Notes: generated by a model from the sequence alone, not told the origin. A stretch of 21,781 nt of DNA from Thermohalobaculum sp050331395 (GCA_050331395.1 JBHJGX010000042.1:1-21781), one strand, 5' to 3'; positions 7,777-15,784 are shown, counted from the stretch's first letter. Numbers and translations are program-made.

Positions 7777-7842
7777 GCCCGTGCCCGGCCGACCCGGACG
7801 CCGCGCGCCGGTGCCATAAAAACCGAGAACGGGGAGGCCTGC

Positions 7843-8589
7843 ATGATCATCTATCCTGTCATCGAACTCATGGGCGGGGGCACGGTCAGCGTCTACTATC
7901 ACCGGCTCGACGACCCTTACGTCTGGCATGTGGATCCGGTGGAGCGTGCCCATGCCTTCGTCGGCGCGGGCGCTGAGTGGGTCCATGTTACCGATCTCGA
8001 TGCGGTGCGCGGCGATGCGGGCCCGAACGACGCGATCATCGAGCGGATCATCCGCGAAGTCGGCGTGCCCGTTCAGCTTCGCGGTCCGGTCACCAGCGAC
8101 GAGCGGGTGCGCCGGTGGTTCGATGCGGGCGTCGCGCGGCTCGTGGTGGGACGCTATGCGGTCACCGCGCCCGAGTGGGTCAAGGGGCTCGCGAAAGCCT
8201 ATCCGGACACGATCGTCGTCTCGGTCGATATCTGGAAGGGCAAAGCGATGTTCGACGGCTGGGCGCGGCCGTCGATGATCGCGCCGTCGGACATCATCCA
8301 CGCCTACGACGGCGTCCCGCTCGCGGCGATGATCGTCACCGACATCGACCGGGCGCTCGATTATGCCGATGCGGGCTTTGCTTTGACCACAAAGCTCGCC
8401 GAGGAGACGCGCACGCCCGTGATTTCCTCGGGGCTCGTATCGAGCCTCGATGACGTCTCGCGGCTGCGTTATATGCCGGGGATAGCCGGGGCGATGATCG
8501 GGCGCGCGCTTTTCGACAAGCGCGTGAACCTGGCCGAGGCGATCGAGATCGCCCGACCGGTGCCGGAGCGGACCGCCCCCTTCGAATGA
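7843..8589 (+). CDS. HisA/HisF-related TIM-barrel protein with altered active site
   Basis: A 248-residue protein that aligns by eye with HisA (ProFAR isomerase of histidine synthesis) over its full length: MIIYPVIEL, AGAEWVHVTDLDAVRGD (42-58), GVPVQLRGPV, FDAGVARLVVGRYAVTAPEW and a TDIDR segment (166-170). However, the HisA catalytic Asp near residue 8 is Glu8, the phosphate-binding GGG/GGI after PVQ is RGPV (80-83), and the VGIDAR.G block is replaced by VSVDIWKGK (127-134), keeping Asp129. I infer that it is a paralogue with a different or lost activity, not the histidine enzyme, and that a true hisA lies elsewhere. The start at 7843 has GGGGAGG upstream. It sits just before lysC. Confidence 0.8.
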   Translation: MIIYPVIELMGGGTVSVYYHRLDDPYVWHVDPVERAHAFVGAGAEWVHVTDLDAVRGDAGPNDAIIERIIREVGVPVQLRGPVTSDERVRRWFDAGVARLVVGRYAVTAPEWVKGLAKAYPDTIVVSVDIWKGKAMFDGWARPSMIAPSDIIHAYDGVPLAAMIVTDIDRALDYADAGFALTTKLAEETRTPVISSGLVSSLDDVSRLRYMPGIAGAMIGRALFDKRVNLAEAIEIARPVPERTAPFE

Positions 8590-8611
8590 TCCCGAGCGCG
8601 CCGGTCGCCGC

Positions 8612-8640
8612 TTGCCCGAGGGTCGGGCGACGGCTATAGA
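8612..8640 (+). promoter_or_regulatory. Sigma-70-like promoter for lysC
   Basis: TTGCCC (8612-8617), a 17-base spacer and TATAGA (8635-8640) form a good housekeeping-type promoter 54 bases before the lysC ATG. The -10 matches 5 of 6 consensus bases and the -35 keeps TTG and one C. Transcription would start near 8647 and leave a leader of roughly 47 bases. Confidence 0.55.
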
Positions 8641-8693
8641 GCCGCCGCGCGCGGGCGCTCCCCGGACGCGTGCCGTCAGCCGAAGGACCGGCC

Positions 8694-9935
8694 ATGCCCC
8701 GTCTCGTCATGAAGTTCGGTGGGACCTCGGTCGCCGATCTCGAACGGATCCGCACCGCCGCGGCCAAGGTCAAGCGCGAGGTGGAGCGCGGCTACGAGGT
8801 GGCCGTCGTCGTCTCGGCGATGGCGGGAGAAACCAACAAACTCGTGGGCTATGTGGGCGAGGCCGCGCGGCCGCCGGAGGCCAATCGCGGCGGTCTTTAC
8901 GATGCGCGCGAATACGATGCGGTTGTCTCCGCCGGCGAGCAGGTGACGTCGGGGCTGATGGCGCTTGTCCTTCAGGAGATCGGTGTGCCCGCTCGGTCCT
9001 GGCAGGGCTGGCAAGTCCCGGTGCGCACCTCCGGCGCCCATGGCGCGGCGCGCATCGAGGAGATCGGCACCGAAGCGCTCGAACGCAAATTCGCCGAAGG
9101 GCTCCACGCGGTCATCGCGGGCTTCCAGGGCCTCGGCCCCGACGGGCGGATCTCGACGCTCGGCCGCGGCGGCTCCGACACGACTGCGGTCGCCTTTGCG
9201 GCGGCGCTCGGCGCCGAACGGTGCGATATCTATACGGATGTGGACGGCGTTTACACCACGGACCCGCGCATCGAACGCGGCGCGCGGAAACTCGAGAAGA
9301 TCGCCTATGAGGAAATGCTCGAGCTCGCCTCCCTCGGCGCCAAGGTCCTGCAGACCCGCTCCGTCGAGCTCGCCATGCGATACAAGGTTCGCCTGCAGGT
9401 GCTCTCGAGCTTCGAGGATCTGCCGGGCACGGTGGTCTGCGACGAAGAGGAGAGCATGGAACAGAACGTGGTGAGCGGCATCGCCTATTCCCGGAACGAG
9501 GCGAAGATCACGCTCGTGAAGGTCGACGACCGGCCGGGCGTCGCCGCGACGGTGTTCGGTCCGCTTGCGGAAAAAGGCGTCAACGTCGACATGATCGTGC
9601 AAAATATCGGCGATCAAGGGCGCACGGACATGACCTTTTCCGTAGCGCTCGACGAGGTTGCCCGGGCAAGTGCCGCGCTCGAAGGCGCGCGGGACAGCAT
9701 CGGCTATCAAAGCCTCGTGGTCGATGACGAAGTCGCCAAGGTCTCGGTGGTCGGTATCGGCATGCGCTCGCATGCGGGTGTCGCCTCCAAGATGTTCTCG
9801 ACCCTCGCGCGCGAAGGCGTGAACATCAAGGTCATCACCACGAGCGAGATCAAAGTGAGCGTGCTCATCGACCGCAAATATACCGAGCTCGCGGTCCAGG
9901 CCTTGCATGATGCGTTCGAATTGGAGAGCGGCTGA
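8694..9935 (+). CDS. lysC: Aspartate kinase
   Basis: Aspartokinase phosphorylates aspartate, the first step toward lysine, threonine and methionine. The 413-residue product has the kinase signature MKFGGTSVADLERI (6-19), SAGEQV (79-84), STLGRGGSDTTAVAFA (154-169) and YTDVDGVYTTDPR (180-192), then two C-terminal ACT domains at about 267-335 and 347-410 with VDDRPGVAATVF and IGMRSHAGVASKMF. These domains normally bind lysine and/or threonine for feedback control. ATG at 8694 is preceded by AAGGA with a 6-base gap; the in-frame ATG at 8670 lacks a site. It has its own promoter at 8612. An internal ATG at 9456 (Met255) preceded by a purine-rich run could start a separate regulatory chain (see findings). 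ptsP follows after 98 bases. Confidence 0.95.
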   Translation: MPRLVMKFGGTSVADLERIRTAAAKVKREVERGYEVAVVVSAMAGETNKLVGYVGEAARPPEANRGGLYDAREYDAVVSAGEQVTSGLMALVLQEIGVPARSWQGWQVPVRTSGAHGAARIEEIGTEALERKFAEGLHAVIAGFQGLGPDGRISTLGRGGSDTTAVAFAAALGAERCDIYTDVDGVYTTDPRIERGARKLEKIAYEEMLELASLGAKVLQTRSVELAMRYKVRLQVLSSFEDLPGTVVCDEEESMEQNVVSGIAYSRNEAKITLVKVDDRPGVAATVFGPLAEKGVNVDMIVQNIGDQGRTDMTFSVALDEVARASAALEGARDSIGYQSLVVDDEVAKVSVVGIGMRSHAGVASKMFSTLAREGVNIKVITTSEIKVSVLIDRKYTELAVQALHDAFELESG

Positions 9936-10033
9936 AGCGGCGCACCGGCCGGCGCCCGAGACCGATCCCGTCGCGGCGTAGGGCGGCGGGCGCAGAGAGA
10001 CAGGCAGCGGTACTGAGGGGCAAGGAGAACCGA

Positions 10034-12286
10034 ATGCCCTCCGGCATGGGCGGATCGCGAGCGCTCCTGCGCGCGTTGCGCAGCGTGATGGCGGCGGCGG
10101 GCGACGGCCAGCAGCGCCTCGATCAGGTCGTGCGGATCGTCGCCTCGAACATGGTGGCCGAGGTCTGCTCGATCTATCTGAAACGAGACGAGCGGACCTT
10201 GGAGCTTTGCGCGACCGAGGGGCTGAACCCGGACGCGGTCCACCGTGCCCGGCTCCTCGTCGGCCAGGGCCTCGTCGGCCGGATTGCCGAGCGGGCGGTG
10301 CCGTTCGCGACCGACGACGCCCGAAACGCGCCTGGCTTTCGGTACCTCCCCGAGACCGGCGAAGAGGTCTACCGCTCCTTCGTCGGCGTCCCCGTGCAGC
10401 GCTTCGGCGCCGTCATGGGTGTGCTTGTTGTGCAAAACACCGCGCCCCGGGCCTATAGCGACGACGAGATCGAGGCGCTCGAAATCGTCGCCATGGTGAT
10501 CGCAGAGATGGCGGCATCGGGCGCTTTCCTCGTCTCGGACGGGGTGATGGCCCAGGCGGGCCGGCGGCGGGGCCCGGTCTTGATCGAGGGGGCGGCCGCG
10601 GCGGACGGGCTCGCCGAGGGGACGGTGCACCTGCATGAGCCGCGCTTTGTGGTCTTCGACCCGATCGCCGAGGACGTGGAGACCGAGCGCGCCCGGCTCT
10701 CGACCGCGATCGAAGCGATGCGCGGCGATCTGGATCGGCTGCTCGAACACGACGCCCTCGACCGCAAGGGCGAACACCGGGACGTGCTGGCCGCCTACCG
10801 GATGTTCGCCCACGACAAAGGCTGGCTCCGGCGCCTGCAACAGGCGATCGATTCGGGCCTGGCTGCCGAAGTGGCCGTCGAAAAGGTGCAATCCGACGCC
10901 CGTGCGCGCATGGAGCGCGTGACCGACCCCTATCTCCGGGAGAGGCTGAACGATCTCGACGACCTGGCCAACCGGCTGCTGCGCTATCTGGCGGGGCCGC
11001 AGGCGGTGCGCGAGCTGCCCGAGGACGCGATCCTGGTGGCGCGCGCGATCGGGCCGGCCGAATTGCTCGACCATGCCGGGCGGATCCGCGGCCTCGTGCT
11101 CGAGGACGGCGCGCTGTCGTCGCATGCGACCATCGTGGCGCGGGCACTGGCGATCCCGATGGTGGTGCAGGCGGACCGGGCGACCCGCGACGCCAACCCC
11201 GGCGACCGGGTGGTGGTCGACGGCGATTTGGGCCGCGTGCATCTGCGCCCCGAGACGACGGTGCTCCACGCCTTCCGCGAGAAGATCGCCCTCGACGAGG
11301 AGGCCCGGCAGATTTACCGCGGGCTCGCGAGCAAGCCGGCCGAAACCCAGGATCGGGCCCGGATCGTCCTCAAGATGAACGCAGGCGTGTTGGCCGATCT
11401 GCCTTCGCTCAAGGTCTCGGGCGCCGAGGGCGTGGGCCTCTTCCGCACCGAACTTCAATTTATGATCCGCGGGACGATGCCCGGGCGCGAGGCGCAGGCC
11501 CGGCTTTATGCGCGGGTCCTCGAAGCGGCCGGCGGGCTCGATGTGGTCTTCCGCACGCTCGATATCGGCTCGGACAAGATCTTGCCCTATATGCGCCGCG
11601 AAGAAGAGCCGAACCCGGCGCTCGGCTGGCGAGCGATCCGGGTTGGGCTCGATCGCCCGCTTCTCTTTCGAATGCAGATCCAGTCGCTGATCCGCGGGGC
11701 TGCCGGGCGGCCGCTCAGTTTGATGTTCCCCATGGTGACCGAGGCGGACGAGTTCTTCGCCGCGCGCGAGATGGTGTTGACCGAGCGCGATCGCCTCGCG
11801 CGGCTCGGACACCCCGGCCCCGAGCGGCTTCGGATCGGGCTCATGCTTGAGACGCCGGCGCTTGCCTTCGCGGCTGACCGGCTTTTTGCGGAGACAGATT
11901 TCGTCTCGGTAGGCGGCAACGACTTGATGCAATTCTTCTACGCGGCCGATCGGGAGAACGAACGCGTGCGCCGGCGCTACGACTTGCTCAATCTTTCGTT
12001 CCTGCGGCTCTTGCGTCACATCGTGGGGCGGTGTGAGGCGCAGGGAACCGCGCTCTCTTTTTGCGGCGAGGGCGCGGGGCGGCCGCTCGAAGCGCTGGCG
12101 CTCGCTGCGCTCGGGTTTCGGGAACTCTCGATGCGGGCGGCTTCGATCGGACCGGTGAAGCGGGCGTTGCGCGCGGCGGATCTCGGAGAGGTGCTGACGG
12201 TCATCGAGGCGGCCGAGCGCGACGGCGCGACCTCTGCGCGGCCCGCCCTTCGGCGCTGGTCCGAGGGCCGAGGCGACCTGAGCTGA
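10034..12286 (+). CDS. ptsP: Phosphoenolpyruvate-protein phosphotransferase PtsP (EI-Ntr)
   Basis: EI-Ntr takes phosphate from PEP and passes it to NPr in the nitrogen PTS, a regulatory chain that responds to nitrogen status through its GAF domain. The 750-residue product has a GAF domain at about 15-165 (YRSFVGVPVQRFGAVMGVLVVQ at 113-134), then the EI part: an N-terminal helical region, the phosphohistidine site GALSSHATIVARALAIPM (359-376, His364), VGLFRTELQF with Arg471, RTLDIGSDKILPYM (507-520), the PEP-utilising signature FVSVGGNDLMQFFYAADR (623-640) and the active-site Cys677 in FCGEGAGRPLEALAL. ATG at 10034 has AAGGAG 6 bases upstream. Its place after lysC is common in alphaproteobacteria. 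No obvious terminator follows. Confidence 0.95.
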   Translation: MPSGMGGSRALLRALRSVMAAAGDGQQRLDQVVRIVASNMVAEVCSIYLKRDERTLELCATEGLNPDAVHRARLLVGQGLVGRIAERAVPFATDDARNAPGFRYLPETGEEVYRSFVGVPVQRFGAVMGVLVVQNTAPRAYSDDEIEALEIVAMVIAEMAASGAFLVSDGVMAQAGRRRGPVLIEGAAAADGLAEGTVHLHEPRFVVFDPIAEDVETERARLSTAIEAMRGDLDRLLEHDALDRKGEHRDVLAAYRMFAHDKGWLRRLQQAIDSGLAAEVAVEKVQSDARARMERVTDPYLRERLNDLDDLANRLLRYLAGPQAVRELPEDAILVARAIGPAELLDHAGRIRGLVLEDGALSSHATIVARALAIPMVVQADRATRDANPGDRVVVDGDLGRVHLRPETTVLHAFREKIALDEEARQIYRGLASKPAETQDRARIVLKMNAGVLADLPSLKVSGAEGVGLFRTELQFMIRGTMPGREAQARLYARVLEAAGGLDVVFRTLDIGSDKILPYMRREEEPNPALGWRAIRVGLDRPLLFRMQIQSLIRGAAGRPLSLMFPMVTEADEFFAAREMVLTERDRLARLGHPGPERLRIGLMLETPALAFAADRLFAETDFVSVGGNDLMQFFYAADRENERVRRRYDLLNLSFLRLLRHIVGRCEAQGTALSFCGEGAGRPLEALALAALGFRELSMRAASIGPVKRALRAADLGEVLTVIEAAERDGATSARPALRRWSEGRGDLS

Positions 12287-12399
12287 AGGAGCGGAAGCGG
12301 GTGTCGGATGTGGCGCCTGCGCCCGCGCCCTCCCGCGTCAGGTTAGGGTGAGTCGAATAAACAAAACGCGAATATTTTTCCGGCGGCGTCCGCAAGCAG

Positions 12400-12448
12400 T
12401 GCGCAAATTTCGGGTCGAGCGTTCGCCAGTTGGCAGAGTATTTGCGCA
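12400..12448. repeat. 9-base inverted repeat, operator or RNA stem candidate
   Basis: TGCGCAAAT (12400-12408) and its exact reverse complement ATTTGCGCA (12440-12448) are separated by 31 bases. The second arm extends into the palindrome TTTGCGCAAA (12441-12450). The spacing is about three DNA helical turns between arms, which would suit looping by a dimeric regulator, or the arms could pair in RNA. Confidence 0.45.
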
Positions 12449-12470
12449 AAGCTGACGCAGGGTGGGCGCG

Positions 12471-12516
12471 GCGATGATGCGCGAGGGCGCGCTGCGATGA
12501 TGCGCGAGGGCGCGCG
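12471..12516. repeat. 23-base direct tandem duplication
   Basis: Two adjacent 23-base units (12471-12493 and 12494-12516), each beginning GCGATGATGCGCGAGGGCGC, differ only at the last base. The bases just before the first unit (GGGCGCG) look like the end of a further partial copy. No gene uses this stretch. Confidence 0.75.
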
Positions 12517-12636
12517 GCGACGGCACCGTGACGCTTGGGGGCGGAGCGCATCGCCTCGGTCGGATCGCAGGGCACGGGTTTGCGGCCGGGGATCCGCGTT
12601 CATGCTCGCTTAACCTCGTTCCTTCACCTTCCCGGC

Positions 12637-12996
12637 ATGTGCTCTCGCCCCGCCCCAGCGCCCCGCCTCACCGCCGATCGCCTCTTGGTCGGCCTCCTGT
12701 TCGGCCTTCACCTTGCCGCCGCCCCAAGCATTGCCGAGGAGCGCGATCCCCCGTTTCCGTGGCAGACAGCGGAGGCCGCATCGGCCAAATCTGCCGCGCC
12801 CGAGGCGGTCCGACGGAGTGCCCGTCGCGTCGATAAACTGCCCGCGCTCATGGATTTCGGCCATCTGGAGACGATATCTCGCCATTCGTCGGGCCCACGG
12901 TTCCGCCCTCGCGGTTTTTCCATGCATCCACTTCCCGCGACCCGGAGTTTTCGAGACGGCATTCGCGGCATAATCGGTTTTCGCATGCGGTTCTGA
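12637..12996 (+). CDS. Hypothetical secreted small protein (weak candidate)
   Basis: A 119-residue open frame with no family that I recognise. The N-terminus looks like a signal peptide: arginines, then the hydrophobic run LLVGLLFGLHLAAAP and a possible cleavage site at SIA-EE (about residue 34). The rest is Pro/Arg-rich and basic. Codons in the first 45 positions favour G/C at position 3, as in real genes here, but this fades in the last third. No ribosome binding site is visible before the ATG at 12637, so the start, and the gene itself, are uncertain. It lies alone between ptsP and the glc genes, on the same strand as both. Confidence 0.35.
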   Translation: MCSRPAPAPRLTADRLLVGLLFGLHLAAAPSIAEERDPPFPWQTAEAASAKSAAPEAVRRSARRVDKLPALMDFGHLETISRHSSGPRFRPRGFSMHPLPATRSFRDGIRGIIGFRMRF

Positions 12997-12999
12997 ACC

Positions 13000-13106
13000 G
13001 GGTCCTCCCGCGTCCGAATGCGCGTTTTGCCCCGGTGGTGCGTGCCGCTACACTAGGTCGGTGGGCCGTTCAGACAGGTCCAGCCACCAGCCGACCGGGA
13101 GGACCC
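13000..13106 (+). repeat. Inverted repeat whose right arm covers the glcD ribosome binding site
   Basis: GGGTCCTCCCG (13000-13010) is the exact reverse complement of CGGGAGGACCC (13096-13106). The right arm contains the glcD Shine-Dalgarno GGGAGG and ends one base before the ATG. A smaller stem within the same leader can be formed by GGTCGG (13057-13062) and CCGACC (13091-13096). Confidence 0.45.
13027..13054 (+). promoter_or_regulatory. Sigma-70-like promoter for glcD
   Basis: TTGCCC (13027-13032), a 16-base spacer and TACACT (13049-13054) stand 53 bases before the glcD start. The -35 hexamer is the same as the one proposed for lysC. Transcription would start near 13061. Confidence 0.45.
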
Positions 13107-13107
13107 C

Positions 13108-14544
13108 ATGGACATGCCCGCCCCAGATCCGCGCCTCATCGCCGAGCGCGATGCCCTCGTCGCTGAGCTGACCAAGGCTCTTGACCGAAACAGCGTGATT
13201 TCGACCGCCGAAGAGGTCCGCGCCTACGAATGCGATGGTTTGACCGCTTATCGGTGTCCGCCGCTCGCCGTCGTTCTGCCGCGCACGACCGAGGAGGTGG
13301 CGGCTGCCGTTCGAGTTTGCCGCCGCTTCGGCGTCTCGATCGTGCCGCGGGGCGCGGGGACTTCGCTCTCGGGCGGCGCGCTTCCCACCGAGGATAGCGT
13401 CATCCTGGGCGTGGCCCGGCTGAACCGCGTCCTCGACGTGGATTTCGCGAACCGGACCGTGCGCGTCGAGACCGGCCTCACCAATCTTGCCGTCACGACC
13501 GCGGTAAAGGCCGACGGGTTTTTCTTCGCCCCCGACCCTTCTTCACAACTCGCCTGCGCCATCGCCGGCAATATTGCGATGAATTCGGGCGGAGCGCATT
13601 GCCTCAAATACGGTGTGACGACCAACAATTTGCTCGGCGTCCGGATGGTGACGGCCGAGGGTGAGATCGTCGAGATCGGCGGCGCGCATTTGGACGCTCC
13701 GGGCTACGATCTGCTCGGTCTGGTCTGCGGGTCCGAGGGGCAACTCGGCATCGTGACCGAGGCGACGCTTCGGATCCTCGCCACCCCCGAGGGCGCGCGG
13801 CCCGTGCTCATGGGCTTCGACAGCGCCGAGGCGGCGGGCGCCTGCGTCGCCGACATCATCCGCTCGCGGATCATCCCCGTCGCGATCGAGTACATGGACA
13901 AGCCGTGCATTCATGCGACTGAGGCGCATGCCGGGGCGGGCTATCCCCTCGATGTCGAGGCGCTGCTGATTGTCGAGGTGGAGGGGTCGGACGCGGAGAT
14001 CGATGAACAGCTTGCGCGTATCAAGGCAGTGGCCGCGCGCCATGCGCCGAGGGTCCTCCGCGAATCGACCTCGGCCGAGGAGTCGGCGGCGATCTGGCTC
14101 GGGCGCAAATCCGCCTTCGGAGCGATGGGTCAGTTGGGGGATTACATCTGCCTCGACGGGACCGTGCCGGTCGGCCGCTTGCCGGAGGTGCTTGCGCGCA
14201 CCGAAGAGCTTGCGGATCGCTACGGGCTTAAGGTCGCCAATGTCTTCCATGCGGGCGACGGCAACCTGCATCCGCTCATCATATTCGACGCGAATGCGCC
14301 CGGCGAACTGGCACGCGCCGAAGCACTCGGCGCCGATCTCCTCAAGCTTTGCGTCGATGTGGGCGGTTGCCTGTCCGGCGAACACGGTGTCGGTGTCGAG
14401 AAGCGGGACCTCATGACGCACCAATTCGGCGAACGCGACCTTGCTCAGCAGATGGACGTGAAGGACGTGTTCGATCCGGCCTGGGCGCTCAACCCGGCCA
14501 AAGTCTTCCCGCTCGCCATTTCCGAGGATCGGCGGGCCGGCTGA
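13108..14544 (+). CDS. glcD: Glycolate oxidase subunit GlcD (FAD-linked)
   Basis: GlcD is the catalytic FAD subunit of glycolate oxidase, which converts glycolate to glyoxylate together with GlcE and GlcF at the inner face of the membrane. The 478-residue protein has the PCMH-type FAD domain: PPLAVVLPRTTEEVAAAV (51-68), the pyrophosphate loop VPRGAGTSLSGGAL (79-92), CAIAGNIAMNSGGAHCLKYG (150-169) and GLVCGSEGQLGIVTEATLR (204-222). The C-terminal oxidase domain shows NVFHAGDGNLHPLI (378-391, His381 and His388) and CLSGEHGVGVEKRDLM (421-436). ATG at 13108 follows GGGAGG by 6 bases; a second ATG is two codons later. A promoter lies at 13027. It begins a run of five genes on this strand: glcD, glcE, an unknown, glcF and a protease. 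Confidence 0.93.
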   Translation: MDMPAPDPRLIAERDALVAELTKALDRNSVISTAEEVRAYECDGLTAYRCPPLAVVLPRTTEEVAAAVRVCRRFGVSIVPRGAGTSLSGGALPTEDSVILGVARLNRVLDVDFANRTVRVETGLTNLAVTTAVKADGFFFAPDPSSQLACAIAGNIAMNSGGAHCLKYGVTTNNLLGVRMVTAEGEIVEIGGAHLDAPGYDLLGLVCGSEGQLGIVTEATLRILATPEGARPVLMGFDSAEAAGACVADIIRSRIIPVAIEYMDKPCIHATEAHAGAGYPLDVEALLIVEVEGSDAEIDEQLARIKAVAARHAPRVLRESTSAEESAAIWLGRKSAFGAMGQLGDYICLDGTVPVGRLPEVLARTEELADRYGLKVANVFHAGDGNLHPLIIFDANAPGELARAEALGADLLKLCVDVGGCLSGEHGVGVEKRDLMTHQFGERDLAQQMDVKDVFDPAWALNPAKVFPLAISEDRRAG

Positions 14545-14602
14545 CCGGACCCGGACCCGAGGCTCCCAGGGGGACGCCCGATCCTATGACGAGGCGTGAG
14601 AG

Positions 14603-15784
14603 ATGCTGACCGAGGCGATCGAACCCGCGAACGAGGCCGAGCTCGCCGAGGCCGTGGCGCTGGCCGCGCGGGAGGGCACGCCGCTCGAGATCTGGGGCGG
14701 GGGCACGCGCCGCGGGCTCGGCCGTCCCGTCCAGGCGGGGCGCGCGCTCTCGACGGCCGGGTTGACCGGGCTCACGCTCTATGAGCCGGGCGCGCTCACC
14801 CTCGTCGTTCGGGCAGGAACCCCGATGGCGGAGCTCGAAGCCGCGCTGGCGTCCGAGGGGCAACGCCTGCCCTTCGAGCCGATGGACCACCGGGCGCTTC
14901 TCGGCACCGAAGGCGCCCCGACGATCGGCGGTGTGGTCGCCTGCGCGGTCTCCGGGCCGCGGCGGATCCAGGCTGGGGCCTGCCGCGACGCCATGCTCGG
15001 CGTGCGCTTCGTCAATGGCCGCGGCGAGGTGATCCGCAACGGCGGCCGGGTGATGAAGAACGTCACCGGTTACGATCTCGTAAAGTTGCTCTGCGGTTCC
15101 TACGGCACGCTCGGGGTGGTGACCGAGATCGCCTTCAAGGTCCTGCCCGTGCCGGAACGCCAGATCACGCTCGCGATCGAGGGGCTCGACGACGCCCGCG
15201 CGGTCGCCTGCCTCGGCGCCGCCCTCGCGACCCCCTTCGATGTAACCGGGGCGGCGCATCTGCCGGCGGACGGGGGAGGGGCTGCGCAAACCCTGTTGCG
15301 GGTCGAAGGGATGGCAGCGCAGGCGGGCTACCGGGCCGATGCGCTCGCGGATCGACTGAGCGCGTTCGGGTCCGTGAGCCGGGTCGAGGCGCCCGAGGAC
15401 GCGGCGCACTGGGCGGCCGTGCGCGATGTCACCCGCTTTGCGGATCGCCCTGGTGCGGTCTGGCGGCTCTCGATCCGGCCCTCCGATGCGCCAGCGGTCG
15501 TCGCCGCGCTTGCCGCGGAACGCGATATCGACGTGCAGTATGACTGGGGCGGAGGCCTCGTCTGGCTCCTGACGCCAGAGGACGGCGATGCGGGTGCGGC
15601 GCAAATCCGTGCCGAGATTGCCCGGCGGGGCGGCCATGCGACGCTGGTGCGCGCCTCTGACGCGACCCGGGCGGCGGTCGAGGTGTTCGAGCCGGAGCCG
15701 GCCGAGCTCGCCCGGCTTTCGGCGGGGTTGCGCGGCCGCTTCGATCCCGACGGGATCCTCAACCCCGGCCGGATGAGGGGCTGA
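14603..15784 (+). CDS. glcE: Glycolate oxidase subunit GlcE (FAD-binding)
   Basis: GlcE is the second FAD-binding subunit of glycolate oxidase. The 393-residue product has a PCMH-type FAD fold: PLEIWGGGTRRGLGRP (27-42), TLVVRAGTPMAEL (66-78), LPFEP, GAPTIGGVVACAVSGPRRI (104-122), RVMKNVTGYDLVKLLCGSYGTLGVVTE (149-175), and ends with RFDPDGILNPGRM as in the family. The middle part (about 190-330) is less conserved, as usual in GlcE. It starts 58 bases after glcD, and its stop TGA shares one base with the ATG of the next gene (TGATG at 15782-15786), so the two are likely coupled. Confidence 0.92.
   Translation: MLTEAIEPANEAELAEAVALAAREGTPLEIWGGGTRRGLGRPVQAGRALSTAGLTGLTLYEPGALTLVVRAGTPMAELEAALASEGQRLPFEPMDHRALLGTEGAPTIGGVVACAVSGPRRIQAGACRDAMLGVRFVNGRGEVIRNGGRVMKNVTGYDLVKLLCGSYGTLGVVTEIAFKVLPVPERQITLAIEGLDDARAVACLGAALATPFDVTGAAHLPADGGGAAQTLLRVEGMAAQAGYRADALADRLSAFGSVSRVEAPEDAAHWAAVRDVTRFADRPGAVWRLSIRPSDAPAVVAALAAERDIDVQYDWGGGLVWLLTPEDGDAGAAQIRAEIARRGGHATLVRASDATRAAVEVFEPEPAELARLSAGLRGRFDPDGILNPGRMRG

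Larger units (their letters stand above)
12287..12636. other. Gene-free gap after ptsP with repeats
   Basis: No gene is supported in these 350 bases. The gap holds an AT-rich patch (about 12355-12380) that stands out from the GC-rich surroundings, a 9-base inverted repeat (12400-12448) and a 23-base tandem duplication (12471-12516). Minus-strand open frames here read through the tandem repeat and look like low-complexity shadow translation. I found no terminator with a T run after ptsP. Confidence 0.6.

Noticed and set aside
7761..7808. Perfect 10-base inverted repeat around the UDG stop codon, as a terminator
   Set aside because: The GC-rich arms are far apart (28-base loop) and no T run follows on the plus strand, so it does not look like an intrinsic terminator. 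It may be a chance product of alternating GC.
9707..12019. 770-codon open frame on the minus strand
   Set aside because: It is antisense to the end of lysC and most of ptsP, which both carry clear family motifs. It is a long mirror frame from GC-rich codon bias.
12471..12516. Start of a CRISPR-like array
   Set aside because: The two copies are directly adjacent with no spacers, and no cas genes are nearby.
12201..12575. 124-codon minus-strand ORF containing the tandem repeat
   Set aside because: It overlaps the end of ptsP, has repeated RALAHH-type low-complexity residues from the DNA repeat, and shows no start signal.
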